Origin: CAYMAZ01 sp964526285
Lineage (GTDB): Bacteria; Bacteroidota; Bacteroidia; Bacteroidales; DTU049
NCBI GenBank assembly: GCA_964526285.1
Contig: CAZGIW010000115.1
Coordinates: 1 to 10,049 of the forward strand
Reading direction: 5' to 3'
Length of the DNA stretch: 10,049 nt
Shown here: in pieces, positions 1 to 6,619 of the stretch
Layout: each line of letters opens with the position of its first letter
Numbering within the stretch: position 1 is the stretch's first letter
Notes under the pieces: generated by a model
Told to the model about the DNA's origin: nothing
Seen by the model: the letters and a program-made list of their open reading frames with translations, nothing else
The model's database searches: none
Position numbers and translations under genes: made by a program

Positions 1-2811
1 CGCCTTGACGGAGTTGCACGTGTGTGTATCGATGGCAGAGACCCCAACAATCTTTCTGCCGGAGGAAGACATTTGCTGTTCAGAAATACAAATAAAACAT
101 CCACCTATTATCAGTCAACCTTTAATTTTATCAACGGATGCAATAATGACACACTGAGGTTTCTTTTAATTGAAGGAGCTGCTTTTATGTCCAATGTTGG
201 GGTGGTTCGTTTTGGAAGATATTTGAAAGGAAATTATGATATACTTGTTGATAATTGCCATATTCGTGATTTGAGTACCACAGGTGATGCAGTTGGTTCA
301 GGCATATACAGCTATGGTGTTTCAGGCACTGAGTCAAACAGAAATATTACAATATCCAACAATGAAATATACAATATCTGGAGAGGGAATACAGATAATT
401 ATGGAATATATATCAACACCTACAGTACAGATTTTACAATAACAGGAAATCATATTTATCTGAATTCTCCAAAAAACGCAACAGGCAATAGTGTGAAATA
501 TGGAATAGCAGTAGTGTCTGCTACTTCTGGTGTTGGAGATAATTTTATTATCAGAGATAACTATATCGGAGGTAGTGAGTCTTTTTGCGGAGGATTGCCA
601 ATGGAATACAATGATATTTCAGGCGATCGTAATGTTCGTTTTTGCGGAATTTATTTCCGTCCGCTTGAAAATGCATCAAATAGTGTTATAGAGAACAATA
701 AAATCAATAATATAATTTGGAAACAGCGCTATTATATAAGCACAAGCAATGTTGTCCCATTTACAGGTATACATAATGTTTGGGGCAATACATTGATTAA
801 GAACAATATTATTGGTGCACCTGTTGGAAATGATTCAATTTTGGTTTATTGCGGTGATGGTGCTGCAAATATGAGTAATAATGATCCATTATTCTCATAT
901 GGAATTCTGATTAACAGCGGGAATGTGAATGTTGAAAATAACTCAGTTGGGGCAGTAAAATTTATTCCAATAGATGTAGGCGATAAGGGATTGGTTGAGT
1001 TTACAGGGATTTACATTTCTCAATATGATATCGGTGGAAATGATAATTTAAGCACTGCCATAGTTACAGACAATCTCATCGGAAGCGAAACCACAGCATT
1101 AAGTATCGAAACAACATGTCCGGGTGTCGGTAATACACATCAGCCACTGATTGGTATATACTGTGGATCTAAAGGAATAAATATTGTAGAAGATAATGTG
1201 ATTGCAAATATGCATAATGGGAATGACTTTTACTTCACACGTTCACAGACACTTGGAATCCACACCAATTATGATGGTCAGAAAATTATTAAGAACAATA
1301 GAATATTCTCTTTGTCAAATAATGCATACTTTACAGGAGATGGTTATACAGCAACTGTAGTTGGAATAAAATACTACAGTAGCACATCAACAATTGATTC
1401 AATAGTTGGCAATACAATTTATGATCTTCGAAATACAACAGTCAGATTGCGCAGAGTAGGAGTGACAGGTATCGGAATAACAGGCACAACAAAAGGTGGT
1501 AGTTTGGAGATAGCAAGAAATAATATTCATAGCTTTAATCTAGCAACAGCTGAGAATCATGCAAACATAACAGGCATTATGTTTTATGCACGGAATACGA
1601 AAGTTTACAACAATATGATTCGTCTTGGAATAGATGCAGATGGTAATAGTGTGTCAGGAAATTATATAATCACCGGCATTAAGCAAGCATCGAACAATTG
1701 TGCAGTGAATTACAACACTGTATATATTGGAGGACAGGCACAAAATGCTGATACTTCAACATATGCATATAGGCGAACAACAGCTGGATGGTCTTATCCA
1801 CAGGCAACTGACCTGTATAATAACATTTTTATGAATGAACGCACAAATAGTTCAAAAGGTAATAATCATTATGCAGTTGGTTTTCAAATGGTAGATAATT
1901 ATAATCCGGTGCAGGATTATATTAATAATTTAAACAGTGATTATAATCTTCTATACTCTTTGGGTGGTACAATTGCGGAGACTGGCGTTGGCGATTTTAG
2001 TACTCTTGCTGATTGGCAAAGTTATTTCGGGAAGGATATGAACTCATTGTCCGGAGAAGTTCATTTTTTAAATAAATCGGGTGCCGCAGATGTGGTTGAC
2101 CTTCATATTGATATTTCTATCCAGCCATGCATTATTGAGGACAAGGGGATAGTTATTCCCGGGATAAATAATGATATTGACCTTGAAGTACGATATGGAG
2201 CTCCCGGATATTCAGGCGGAGGCACTGCTCCTGATATTGGTGCCGATGAAATTTATGATCCCTCACTGCCGGTTTCACTTCTGTATTTTGCAGCATCATG
2301 TGAAAAAGATTATGTCCGCATTCGATGGGCAACTGCTTCGGAAAGCAATAATAGTCATTTTACTGTTGAGAAAAGTACCAATGGTGTAACATGGAATGAA
2401 ATTGCTGTCCTTTCAGGTTCAGGAACATCAAATCAGCTCAATGTGTGGGAGCAAATCGATTATATTGAAAATAATGAGAACGGAATGTATTATCGATTAA
2501 AACAGACCGACTTTGATGGTAAATTTGAATATTTTCATCCAGTACAGGTTGATTGTATAAATGACATAGGCATTCATGCAGAAATCTTTCCAAACCCATT
2601 CAGCGATTTTATAAATGTGTATTTGGCTGGATCAGGAAAAAATGATTTTGAATTTCAGGTTTATGATATAACCGGTATGCTTGTTTATGAAACAAATATT
2701 TCAGAAGGATTCACTTCACTTGATTTAAATCATTTGTCAAAAGGAGTGTATTTTATTTCCATTTTTAATGAAGTCAATAAAACCAAATCTTTTAAGATTA
2801 TCAAAAACTAG
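1..2811 (+). CDS. Secreted right-handed beta-helix protein with T9SS type A sorting domain (5' partial)
   Basis: The frame is open from base 1 (first codons read RLDGVARVCIDGRDP), so the true start and signal peptide lie upstream; the GTG at 22 is just an internal Val. About 936 residues are visible. From about 300 to 1850 the protein is built of short parallel beta-helix rungs with a recurring N-N-x-I core (ITISNNEIYNI, FTITGNHIYL, SVIENNKINNI, TLIKNNIIGAP, KIIKNNRIFSL, TKVYNNMIRLG). A PDIGADEIYD motif (from 2230) closes the helix, as is common in this family. It is followed by an Fn3-like linker domain beginning LPVSLLYFAAS (about 2266) with WATASESNNSHFTVEKS and YYRLKQTDFDGKFEY. The last 80 or so residues are a type A T9SS sorting domain (EIFPNPFSDF near 2587, then YDITGMLVYE, LSKGVYFISI and a basic end). 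It is therefore predicted to cross the outer membrane by type IX secretion and be attached or released. No catalytic motif is visible; a sugar-binding, lyase or adhesin role cannot be distinguished. The family call is firm, the function unknown. Confidence 0.93.
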   Translation, partial: RLDGVARVCIDGRDPNNLSAGGRHLLFRNTNKTSTYYQSTFNFINGCNNDTLRFLLIEGAAFMSNVGVVRFGRYLKGNYDILVDNCHIRDLSTTGDAVGSGIYSYGVSGTESNRNITISNNEIYNIWRGNTDNYGIYINTYSTDFTITGNHIYLNSPKNATGNSVKYGIAVVSATSGVGDNFIIRDNYIGGSESFCGGLPMEYNDISGDRNVRFCGIYFRPLENASNSVIENNKINNIIWKQRYYISTSNVVPFTGIHNVWGNTLIKNNIIGAPVGNDSILVYCGDGAANMSNNDPLFSYGILINSGNVNVENNSVGAVKFIPIDVGDKGLVEFTGIYISQYDIGGNDNLSTAIVTDNLIGSETTALSIETTCPGVGNTHQPLIGIYCGSKGINIVEDNVIANMHNGNDFYFTRSQTLGIHTNYDGQKIIKNNRIFSLSNNAYFTGDGYTATVVGIKYYSSTSTIDSIVGNTIYDLRNTTVRLRRVGVTGIGITGTTKGGSLEIARNNIHSFNLATAENHANITGIMFYARNTKVYNNMIRLGIDADGNSVSGNYIITGIKQASNNCAVNYNTVYIGGQAQNADTSTYAYRRTTAGWSYPQATDLYNNIFMNERTNSSKGNNHYAVGFQMVDNYNPVQDYINNLNSDYNLLYSLGGTIAETGVGDFSTLADWQSYFGKDMNSLSGEVHFLNKSGAADVVDLHIDISIQPCIIEDKGIVIPGINNDIDLEVRYGAPGYSGGGTAPDIGADEIYDPSLPVSLLYFAASCEKDYVRIRWATASESNNSHFTVEKSTNGVTWNEIAVLSGSGTSNQLNVWEQIDYIENNENGMYYRLKQTDFDGKFEYFHPVQVDCINDIGIHAEIFPNPFSDFINVYLAGSGKNDFEFQVYDITGMLVYETNISEGFTSLDLNHLSKGVYFISIFNEVNKTKSFKIIKN

Positions 2812-2812
2812 T

Positions 2813-2820
2813 TAATTTTG
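2813..2820 (+). promoter_or_regulatory. Candidate Bacteroidota -7 element before the FISUMP gene
   Basis: TAATTTTG is an exact match to the Bacteroidota primary-sigma -7 consensus TAnnTTTG. It begins two bases after the stop of the upstream gene and 73 bases before the ATG at 2893. No clear -33 TTG is seen at the usual distance upstream, so the call rests on the -7 alone. It would give a leader of roughly 65 bases. If wrong, the FISUMP gene may be cotranscribed with the upstream gene, since no terminator hairpin lies between them. Confidence 0.4.
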
Positions 2821-2892
2821 TTGTTTATGATTTAATAAGGCGAGTATTCATTTAGATGTATCAAAGATTAAGAAATAAAAATATGTAGAGTT

Positions 2893-3825
2893 ATGAAAGG
2901 ATTAATAATTAAAGTTTTTTGTGGTGTGTTTTCTGTGTTTACTTATTTCTATGGTGTCTCACAATCTGTGGGAATCAGTGAAACCTTGATTACACCCGAC
3001 CCCTCATCAGTGCTCGAAGTTTCATCAACCACAAAAGGAATGCTTATTCCCCGGTTGACTATGGCTCAGCGTGATGCAATTTCAGCCCCAGCAACTGGTT
3101 TACTTATTTATCAGTTGGATAATGATCCCTTTTTCTACTATTATGATGGTACTCAGTGGTCAAAATTGTGTTGCACTGTAACAGGGACATTTTCATGTGG
3201 TAGTCCTGTAACAGATATTGAAGGAAATGTATATCAGACAGTTCAGATTGGGACACAGTGCTGGTTTACTTCAAATCTGAGAACTACAAAATACAAGAAT
3301 GGTACTTCCATTTTAAGAGTGACTGACCATACAGCCTGGACAGATGCCGATGCTTCTTCAACCGGTGCTTATTGTTGGCCTCATTACGATTCTACTGCCT
3401 ATGCTGCTTTATATGGAGGACTTTATAATTGGTATGCAGTGAATACAGGAAATTTATGTCCCGATGGCTGGCATGTGCCAACAGATGCAGAATGGTACAC
3501 TTTGGAGAATTTTGTTGATGCTACAATCAACAATCCTGCTGCAACAGGCTACAGAGGTACAGACGCAGGTACAAAACTGAAAGCCACAAGTGGCTGGATG
3601 TCAAGCGGAAATGGAACTGATGATTATGGATTTGCAGCTTTACCGGCCGGTAGCAAACCTGTCACTGCAAGCTGGAATTCGCCTGGTAACACAGCTTACT
3701 GGTGGTCCACAACTTCAACGGGAACAGATGCCTGGCTTAGAAACATCGTTTCATGGGATGCACGCTCAAGACGTGATGCTCAACCTCACGGAGCAGGTTT
3801 TTCAGTGAGATGTATTAAGGATTAA
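2893..3825 (+). CDS. Exported FISUMP-domain (Fibrobacter succinogenes major paralogous domain) protein
   Basis: 310 residues. The ATG at 2893 opens a signal peptide (MKGLIIKVFCGVFSVFTYF) with likely cleavage before Gln24. Residues 25-93 form a module starting VGISETLITPDPSSVLEV, continuing KGMLIPRLTMAQRDAI and ending FYYYDGTQWSKL. The same module opens the S74 protein encoded at 6620. Residues about 103-310 are a FISUMP domain: VTDIEGNVYQTVQIGTQCWF, TSNLRTTKY, YGGLYNWYAV, LCPDGWHVPTDAEWYTLE, AGTKLKATSGW, DDYGFAALPAGS, YWWSTTSTGTDAW and a final GFSVRCIKD. Several Cys (93, 94, 102, 123, 161, 189, 307) suit disulfides in an exported protein. FISUMP proteins are surface or secreted and of unknown biochemical role. 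The W-H-V-P-T-D-A-E-W stretch and the closing G-F-x-V-R resemble the C-type-lectin/FGE-sulfatase fold; that is my inference. No T9SS tail is present, so how it passes or attaches to the outer membrane is unclear. The downstream regulator gene converges 9 bp away. Confidence 0.93.
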   Translation: MKGLIIKVFCGVFSVFTYFYGVSQSVGISETLITPDPSSVLEVSSTTKGMLIPRLTMAQRDAISAPATGLLIYQLDNDPFFYYYDGTQWSKLCCTVTGTFSCGSPVTDIEGNVYQTVQIGTQCWFTSNLRTTKYKNGTSILRVTDHTAWTDADASSTGAYCWPHYDSTAYAALYGGLYNWYAVNTGNLCPDGWHVPTDAEWYTLENFVDATINNPAATGYRGTDAGTKLKATSGWMSSGNGTDDYGFAALPAGSKPVTASWNSPGNTAYWWSTTSTGTDAWLRNIVSWDARSRRDAQPHGAGFSVRCIKD

Positions 3826-3834
3826 CTGTGGGCT

Positions 3835-4488
3835 TTATAAATAATTTTTCATTGCAAATCTAATAAGTTCTATTGTGGAGTTGAATCCCAACTTGTTCAT
3901 TATGTTTGTTTTATGAGTTTCTACGGTTCTTGTGCTAATAAACAACTTTTCTCCAATTTCTTTGTTTTTAAATCCGCTTGCAATCAATGAGAGAATTTCT
4001 TTTTCTCGTTTGGTTAGTTGTTCTGAATTCGCTTCATCTGGATTATCCTTAAATGAAATTGATGATTCAGTTTTTGCCCTTGCAATGAAAATATCATGAC
4101 TGAGAAATTTTTGTCCTTCGTAAACAGTGTTTATTGCATTTAACAGGTTTTCTTTGTTAGTGTTTTTTGATATGTAGCCGTCTGCACCACACTCCAGCAT
4201 TCGTTCAATGATGGATTTTTCAAAATGAGTTGAAATTGCAATTATTTTTACTTCAGAAAATTTCTTTTTGATTTTTATTGTGGCATCAAATCCGTTTAAA
4301 ACAGGCATTTCAATATCCATAAGCAACACATCTGCATCAAGGTCACAAAGTGTATTATATGCCTCTTCTCCATTTCTGCATTCTGCAACAACTTTCATTT
4401 CCGATTCATTCATTAATAATGATTTAATACCCTCAATAATTATGGAGTGGTCATCAACAATAACAATTTTTATAATCTCTGCACTCAT
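3835..4488 (-). CDS. LuxR/NarL-family response regulator
   Basis: 217 residues from the ATG at 4488. An in-frame TTG at 4512 would add eight residues (LHHIETI) with no family homology, so the ATG directly before SAEIIKIVIVDDHS is preferred. Residues 7-125 are a receiver domain with the acidic pair D12-D13, phosphoacceptor D58 (VLLMDIEMP), switch residue S86 (IIAIST) and K108 (ADGYISK). Residues about 153-215 are a LuxR-type helix-turn-helix (LTKREKEILSLIASG, NKEIGEKLFISTRTVETHK, NIMNKLGF). All conserved phosphorylation residues are present, so it should be a functional, phosphorylation-controlled DNA-binding regulator. It lies 42 bp downstream of the histidine kinase on the same strand, with no intervening terminator, so the two form an operon and a cognate pair. 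Its targets are not shown by sequence; the inverted repeat in the control region at 6551-6575 is one candidate. Confidence 0.96.
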   Translation of the reverse strand: MSAEIIKIVIVDDHSIIIEGIKSLLMNESEMKVVAECRNGEEAYNTLCDLDADVLLMDIEMPVLNGFDATIKIKKKFSEVKIIAISTHFEKSIIERMLECGADGYISKNTNKENLLNAINTVYEGQKFLSHDIFIARAKTESSISFKDNPDEANSEQLTKREKEILSLIASGFKNKEIGEKLFISTRTVETHKTNIMNKLGFNSTIELIRFAMKNYL

Positions 4489-4530
4489 GATAGTTTCTAT
4501 ATGGTGAAGCAAATATACTTATTATTCTTT

Positions 4531-6504
4531 TCAAACAGGAATGCGGATGATAAACATACTTCCTTTTTTGCCTTTTTCAGATATTATTTCAAACTCACCG
4601 TTTACTGAGTTAACCCTTGTTTCAATATTAGTCAGCCCTATTCCTGTTTTATTTTTGTAACCTGTGTTAAAAACCCCAATACCGTTATCTTCTGTTATAA
4701 AAATTATTTTTTGGTTTTTTTCAGTAATTGTAACCTCCATATAGTCTGCCTGGGAATGTTTCAATATATTGCTTAATAATTCCTGCATAATTCGAAACAA
4801 TGTAACAGATAGTTTTTCATTTATTTCAATTTTTAATTTGCAATTTAATCTGTGCCGAATACTATTATTGCTGAAACTGGTTTGAAGCAAATCTTCTATT
4901 GCACCACACAATCCTGTTGTTTGTAAGGCTTTTGGTAGCATTTCATGAGAGACAGTTCTTACTTCGTCATACACCTCATCAATAATCCTGACACTTTCTG
5001 TTAAATACCCGGTTATTTTCCCAGGACAATCAAAGCTTATGTTTTCTAATAAATTGATAATCTTAATTTTATGTGATACAAGACTTTGCCCCAAACTATC
5101 ATGCAAGTTGGCTGCAATTCGCTTTTTCTGATTATCCTCTGCTTCAATAATTAGTTTTGTTTTCTGTTTTTCTTCCTCAAGAAGTAATTGTGTCAAATGC
5201 TTTTGCTGTTTTATTTTGTTTCTTATGGATGCAATGATGATAATTGAAATTATAAACAAAGAACTTATGATTAAAATAGCGATGTTTTGGTTTTTTCTTT
5301 TAATGAGAAGATTCTGGTTTGAAATTAAATATTGTTGTTTTTCAATTTCAACTTGTTTTTTTTCAGTTTCATATTGTATGTGAAGTTCTTCAATTTGCTT
5401 TTTGGTTTCATTGTTCAATACACTGTCTTTATGTGCTTTATGTAGTTTGGAATACTCATAGGCCAGCTGAAAGTTTTTCTGTTTTACATAAATTTCTTCA
5501 AGAATTTCATAGATTTTGTTTTCAAGTCTTTTGATGTTAAATTGTTTTGCAGTATTCAATCCTTTCAGTGCCCATGCTTCAGCTTCATCAACCATGTTTT
5601 TTTGCATTAATGCAATTGCAATGTTGGTTTGTGAAATGGCTTTACCAATATTGTCTTTGATGTCTTCCTGAATTTCAAGTGCCTTAAAACTATATTCGAT
5701 ACTCTGATCAGGATGATTCAATAAAAGATAAACATTGGCAAAATTGTTGAAAATTGCGGATTCTTCATCCTTTCCAATGTTTTCTACCTCAAGTGCTTTG
5801 GATAGATAAAATAATGAACTGTCAAATTTTTCCTGAAGTTGGTACAATGCAGCTATATTACTGTATGTTATTGCTAATCCTTTGTTGTCTTTAATTTTTT
5901 CTCTGTATTCAACGCATTTGAAGAAGTATTTCAAAGATAGGTCATAGTTTTCATTGTATCTGTATACAGCTCCTATATGATTCAGGCTTGATGCACATGA
6001 TTGTAAATCTCCCGAAAATTCTGCAATTTTCAATGCCTTAAAGTGATATTCAATGGCTTTATTGTAATGGGTTAAATTGTAATAAACTATACCGTAATAT
6101 GAAAAAACAGTTGTAATTCCTTTCAGGTTTCTTGTTTTAATAAAAGCCCTGTAGGCATTGTCAATTTCTGAAAGAGCCTGTTCATAAAGAGATGTTTTAA
6201 TATACTCTTTTGCTAAAATAATACATGACTCGCCATAATATTCAATGTTATTGGTCTTCTCGGACAAAACCTTTGCTTTTGTTGCATAATACACAGCCGA
6301 ATCAAGTTTTTCTGCATTTGAAAATTCCCAGCCCAAGGCAATATATTTAGATATTTGATTTTTAGTTTTATCTGTATCTTCTTTTTTGTCTTGTGAAAAG
6401 CACTTATGATTAATAGTTGATGCGAAAATCAAAATCAATAAAAAAAAATAAATCAGATTATTGAAAATCTTATTAAAAATAAAAGCAAATAATATTGATT
6501 TCAT
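4531..6504 (-). CDS. TPR-containing membrane sensor histidine kinase (HisKA_3 / HPK7 type)
   Basis: 657 residues, ATG at 6504. The N-terminus has a hydrophobic export signal (residues about 14-30, FNNLIYFFLLILIFAS) with a possible cleavage before Gln38. Residues about 50-355 are tetratricopeptide repeats (YNKAIEYHFKALKIAE, YDLSLKYFFKCVEY, PDQSIEYSFKALEIQE), predicted to lie in the periplasm. A charged coiled coil spans about 366-403 and one membrane helix about 407-427 (IAILIISSLFIISIIIIAS). The cytoplasmic part has a HisKA_3 dimerisation/phosphotransfer helix with H468 in KKRIAANLHDSLGQSL, then an HATPase domain with N-box QELLSNILKHS (574-584), G1 box DNGIGV (606-611) and G2 box GIGLTNI (621-627). 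All kinase boxes are intact. This architecture is common in Bacteroidota and pairs with NarL-type regulators, exactly the gene that follows. The periplasmic TPR array is the likely sensor, binding a peptide or protein partner; the signal is unknown. Confidence 0.95.
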   Translation of the reverse strand: MKSILFAFIFNKIFNNLIYFFLLILIFASTINHKCFSQDKKEDTDKTKNQISKYIALGWEFSNAEKLDSAVYYATKAKVLSEKTNNIEYYGESCIILAKEYIKTSLYEQALSEIDNAYRAFIKTRNLKGITTVFSYYGIVYYNLTHYNKAIEYHFKALKIAEFSGDLQSCASSLNHIGAVYRYNENYDLSLKYFFKCVEYREKIKDNKGLAITYSNIAALYQLQEKFDSSLFYLSKALEVENIGKDEESAIFNNFANVYLLLNHPDQSIEYSFKALEIQEDIKDNIGKAISQTNIAIALMQKNMVDEAEAWALKGLNTAKQFNIKRLENKIYEILEEIYVKQKNFQLAYEYSKLHKAHKDSVLNNETKKQIEELHIQYETEKKQVEIEKQQYLISNQNLLIKRKNQNIAILIISSLFIISIIIIASIRNKIKQQKHLTQLLLEEEKQKTKLIIEAEDNQKKRIAANLHDSLGQSLVSHKIKIINLLENISFDCPGKITGYLTESVRIIDEVYDEVRTVSHEMLPKALQTTGLCGAIEDLLQTSFSNNSIRHRLNCKLKIEINEKLSVTLFRIMQELLSNILKHSQADYMEVTITEKNQKIIFITEDNGIGVFNTGYKNKTGIGLTNIETRVNSVNGEFEIISEKGKKGSMFIIRIPV

Positions 6505-6540
6505 GTATTAGTATAAGGAGAAAATACGAAATTCCATTAG

Positions 6541-6548
6541 CAAAAATA
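6541..6548 (-). promoter_or_regulatory. Candidate -7 element for the two-component operon
   Basis: On the minus strand this reads TATTTTTG, an exact TAnnTTTG match. It lies 36 bases upstream of the kinase ATG at 6504, implying a leader of about 30 bases, a normal length. No convincing TTG is found at the -33 position. Confidence 0.5.
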
Positions 6549-6584
6549 CGAGAATTTTCTTACATATAAAATTCTGTATGGTTT

Positions 6585-6592
6585 TAATTTTG
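6585..6592 (+). promoter_or_regulatory. Candidate -7 element for the S74 fibre gene
   Basis: TAATTTTG matches TAnnTTTG exactly. Transcription from here would begin near 6598, downstream of the in-frame ATG at 6578 and about 20 bases before the ATG at 6620. It thus supports 6620 as the real start, in agreement with the signal peptide. A clear -33 TTG is not seen. Confidence 0.5.
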
Positions 6593-6619
6593 GAAAATAA
6601 TTCAAAAAATCCAAATGCT

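Larger units (their letters stand above)
6505..6619. promoter_or_regulatory. Divergent control region between kinase operon and S74 fibre gene, with an inverted repeat
   Basis: This 115-bp spacer separates two divergent ATGs. It holds a perfect 8-bp inverted repeat, agaatttt at 6551-6558 and aaaattct at 6568-6575, separated by 9 bp. The dyad lies between the two outward-facing -7 candidates at 6541-6548 (minus) and 6585-6592 (plus), so its two arms overlap the expected -33 regions of both promoters. That is a suitable place for an operator controlling both directions. Because the arms are AT-rich and only 8 bp, chance occurrence is possible. Which protein binds, if any, is unknown. Confidence 0.45.

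Noticed and set aside
22..24. GTG as the real start of the first gene
   Set aside because: The frame is open to base 1 with family-like residues before it, and no signal peptide follows; the gene begins outside the window.
331..352. Near-identical 20-base match between the first gene and the S74 gene (gagtcaaacaga near 331 and 7842)
   Set aside because: It is isolated, encodes a short common ESNR loop in unrelated folds, and has no flanking similarity; likely chance.
3590..3825. Variable region of a diversity-generating retroelement in the FISUMP C-terminus
   Set aside because: The lectin-like fold invites the idea, but no reverse transcriptase, accessory gene or template copy is present in the window.
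4489..4512. TTG start eight codons upstream for the response regulator
   Set aside because: The added residues match nothing in the family, while the ATG at 4488 directly precedes the receiver domain at the usual distance.
6578..6619. Upstream ATG for the S74 gene
   Set aside because: It would put 14 polar residues before a good signal peptide and would lie upstream of the predicted transcription start.
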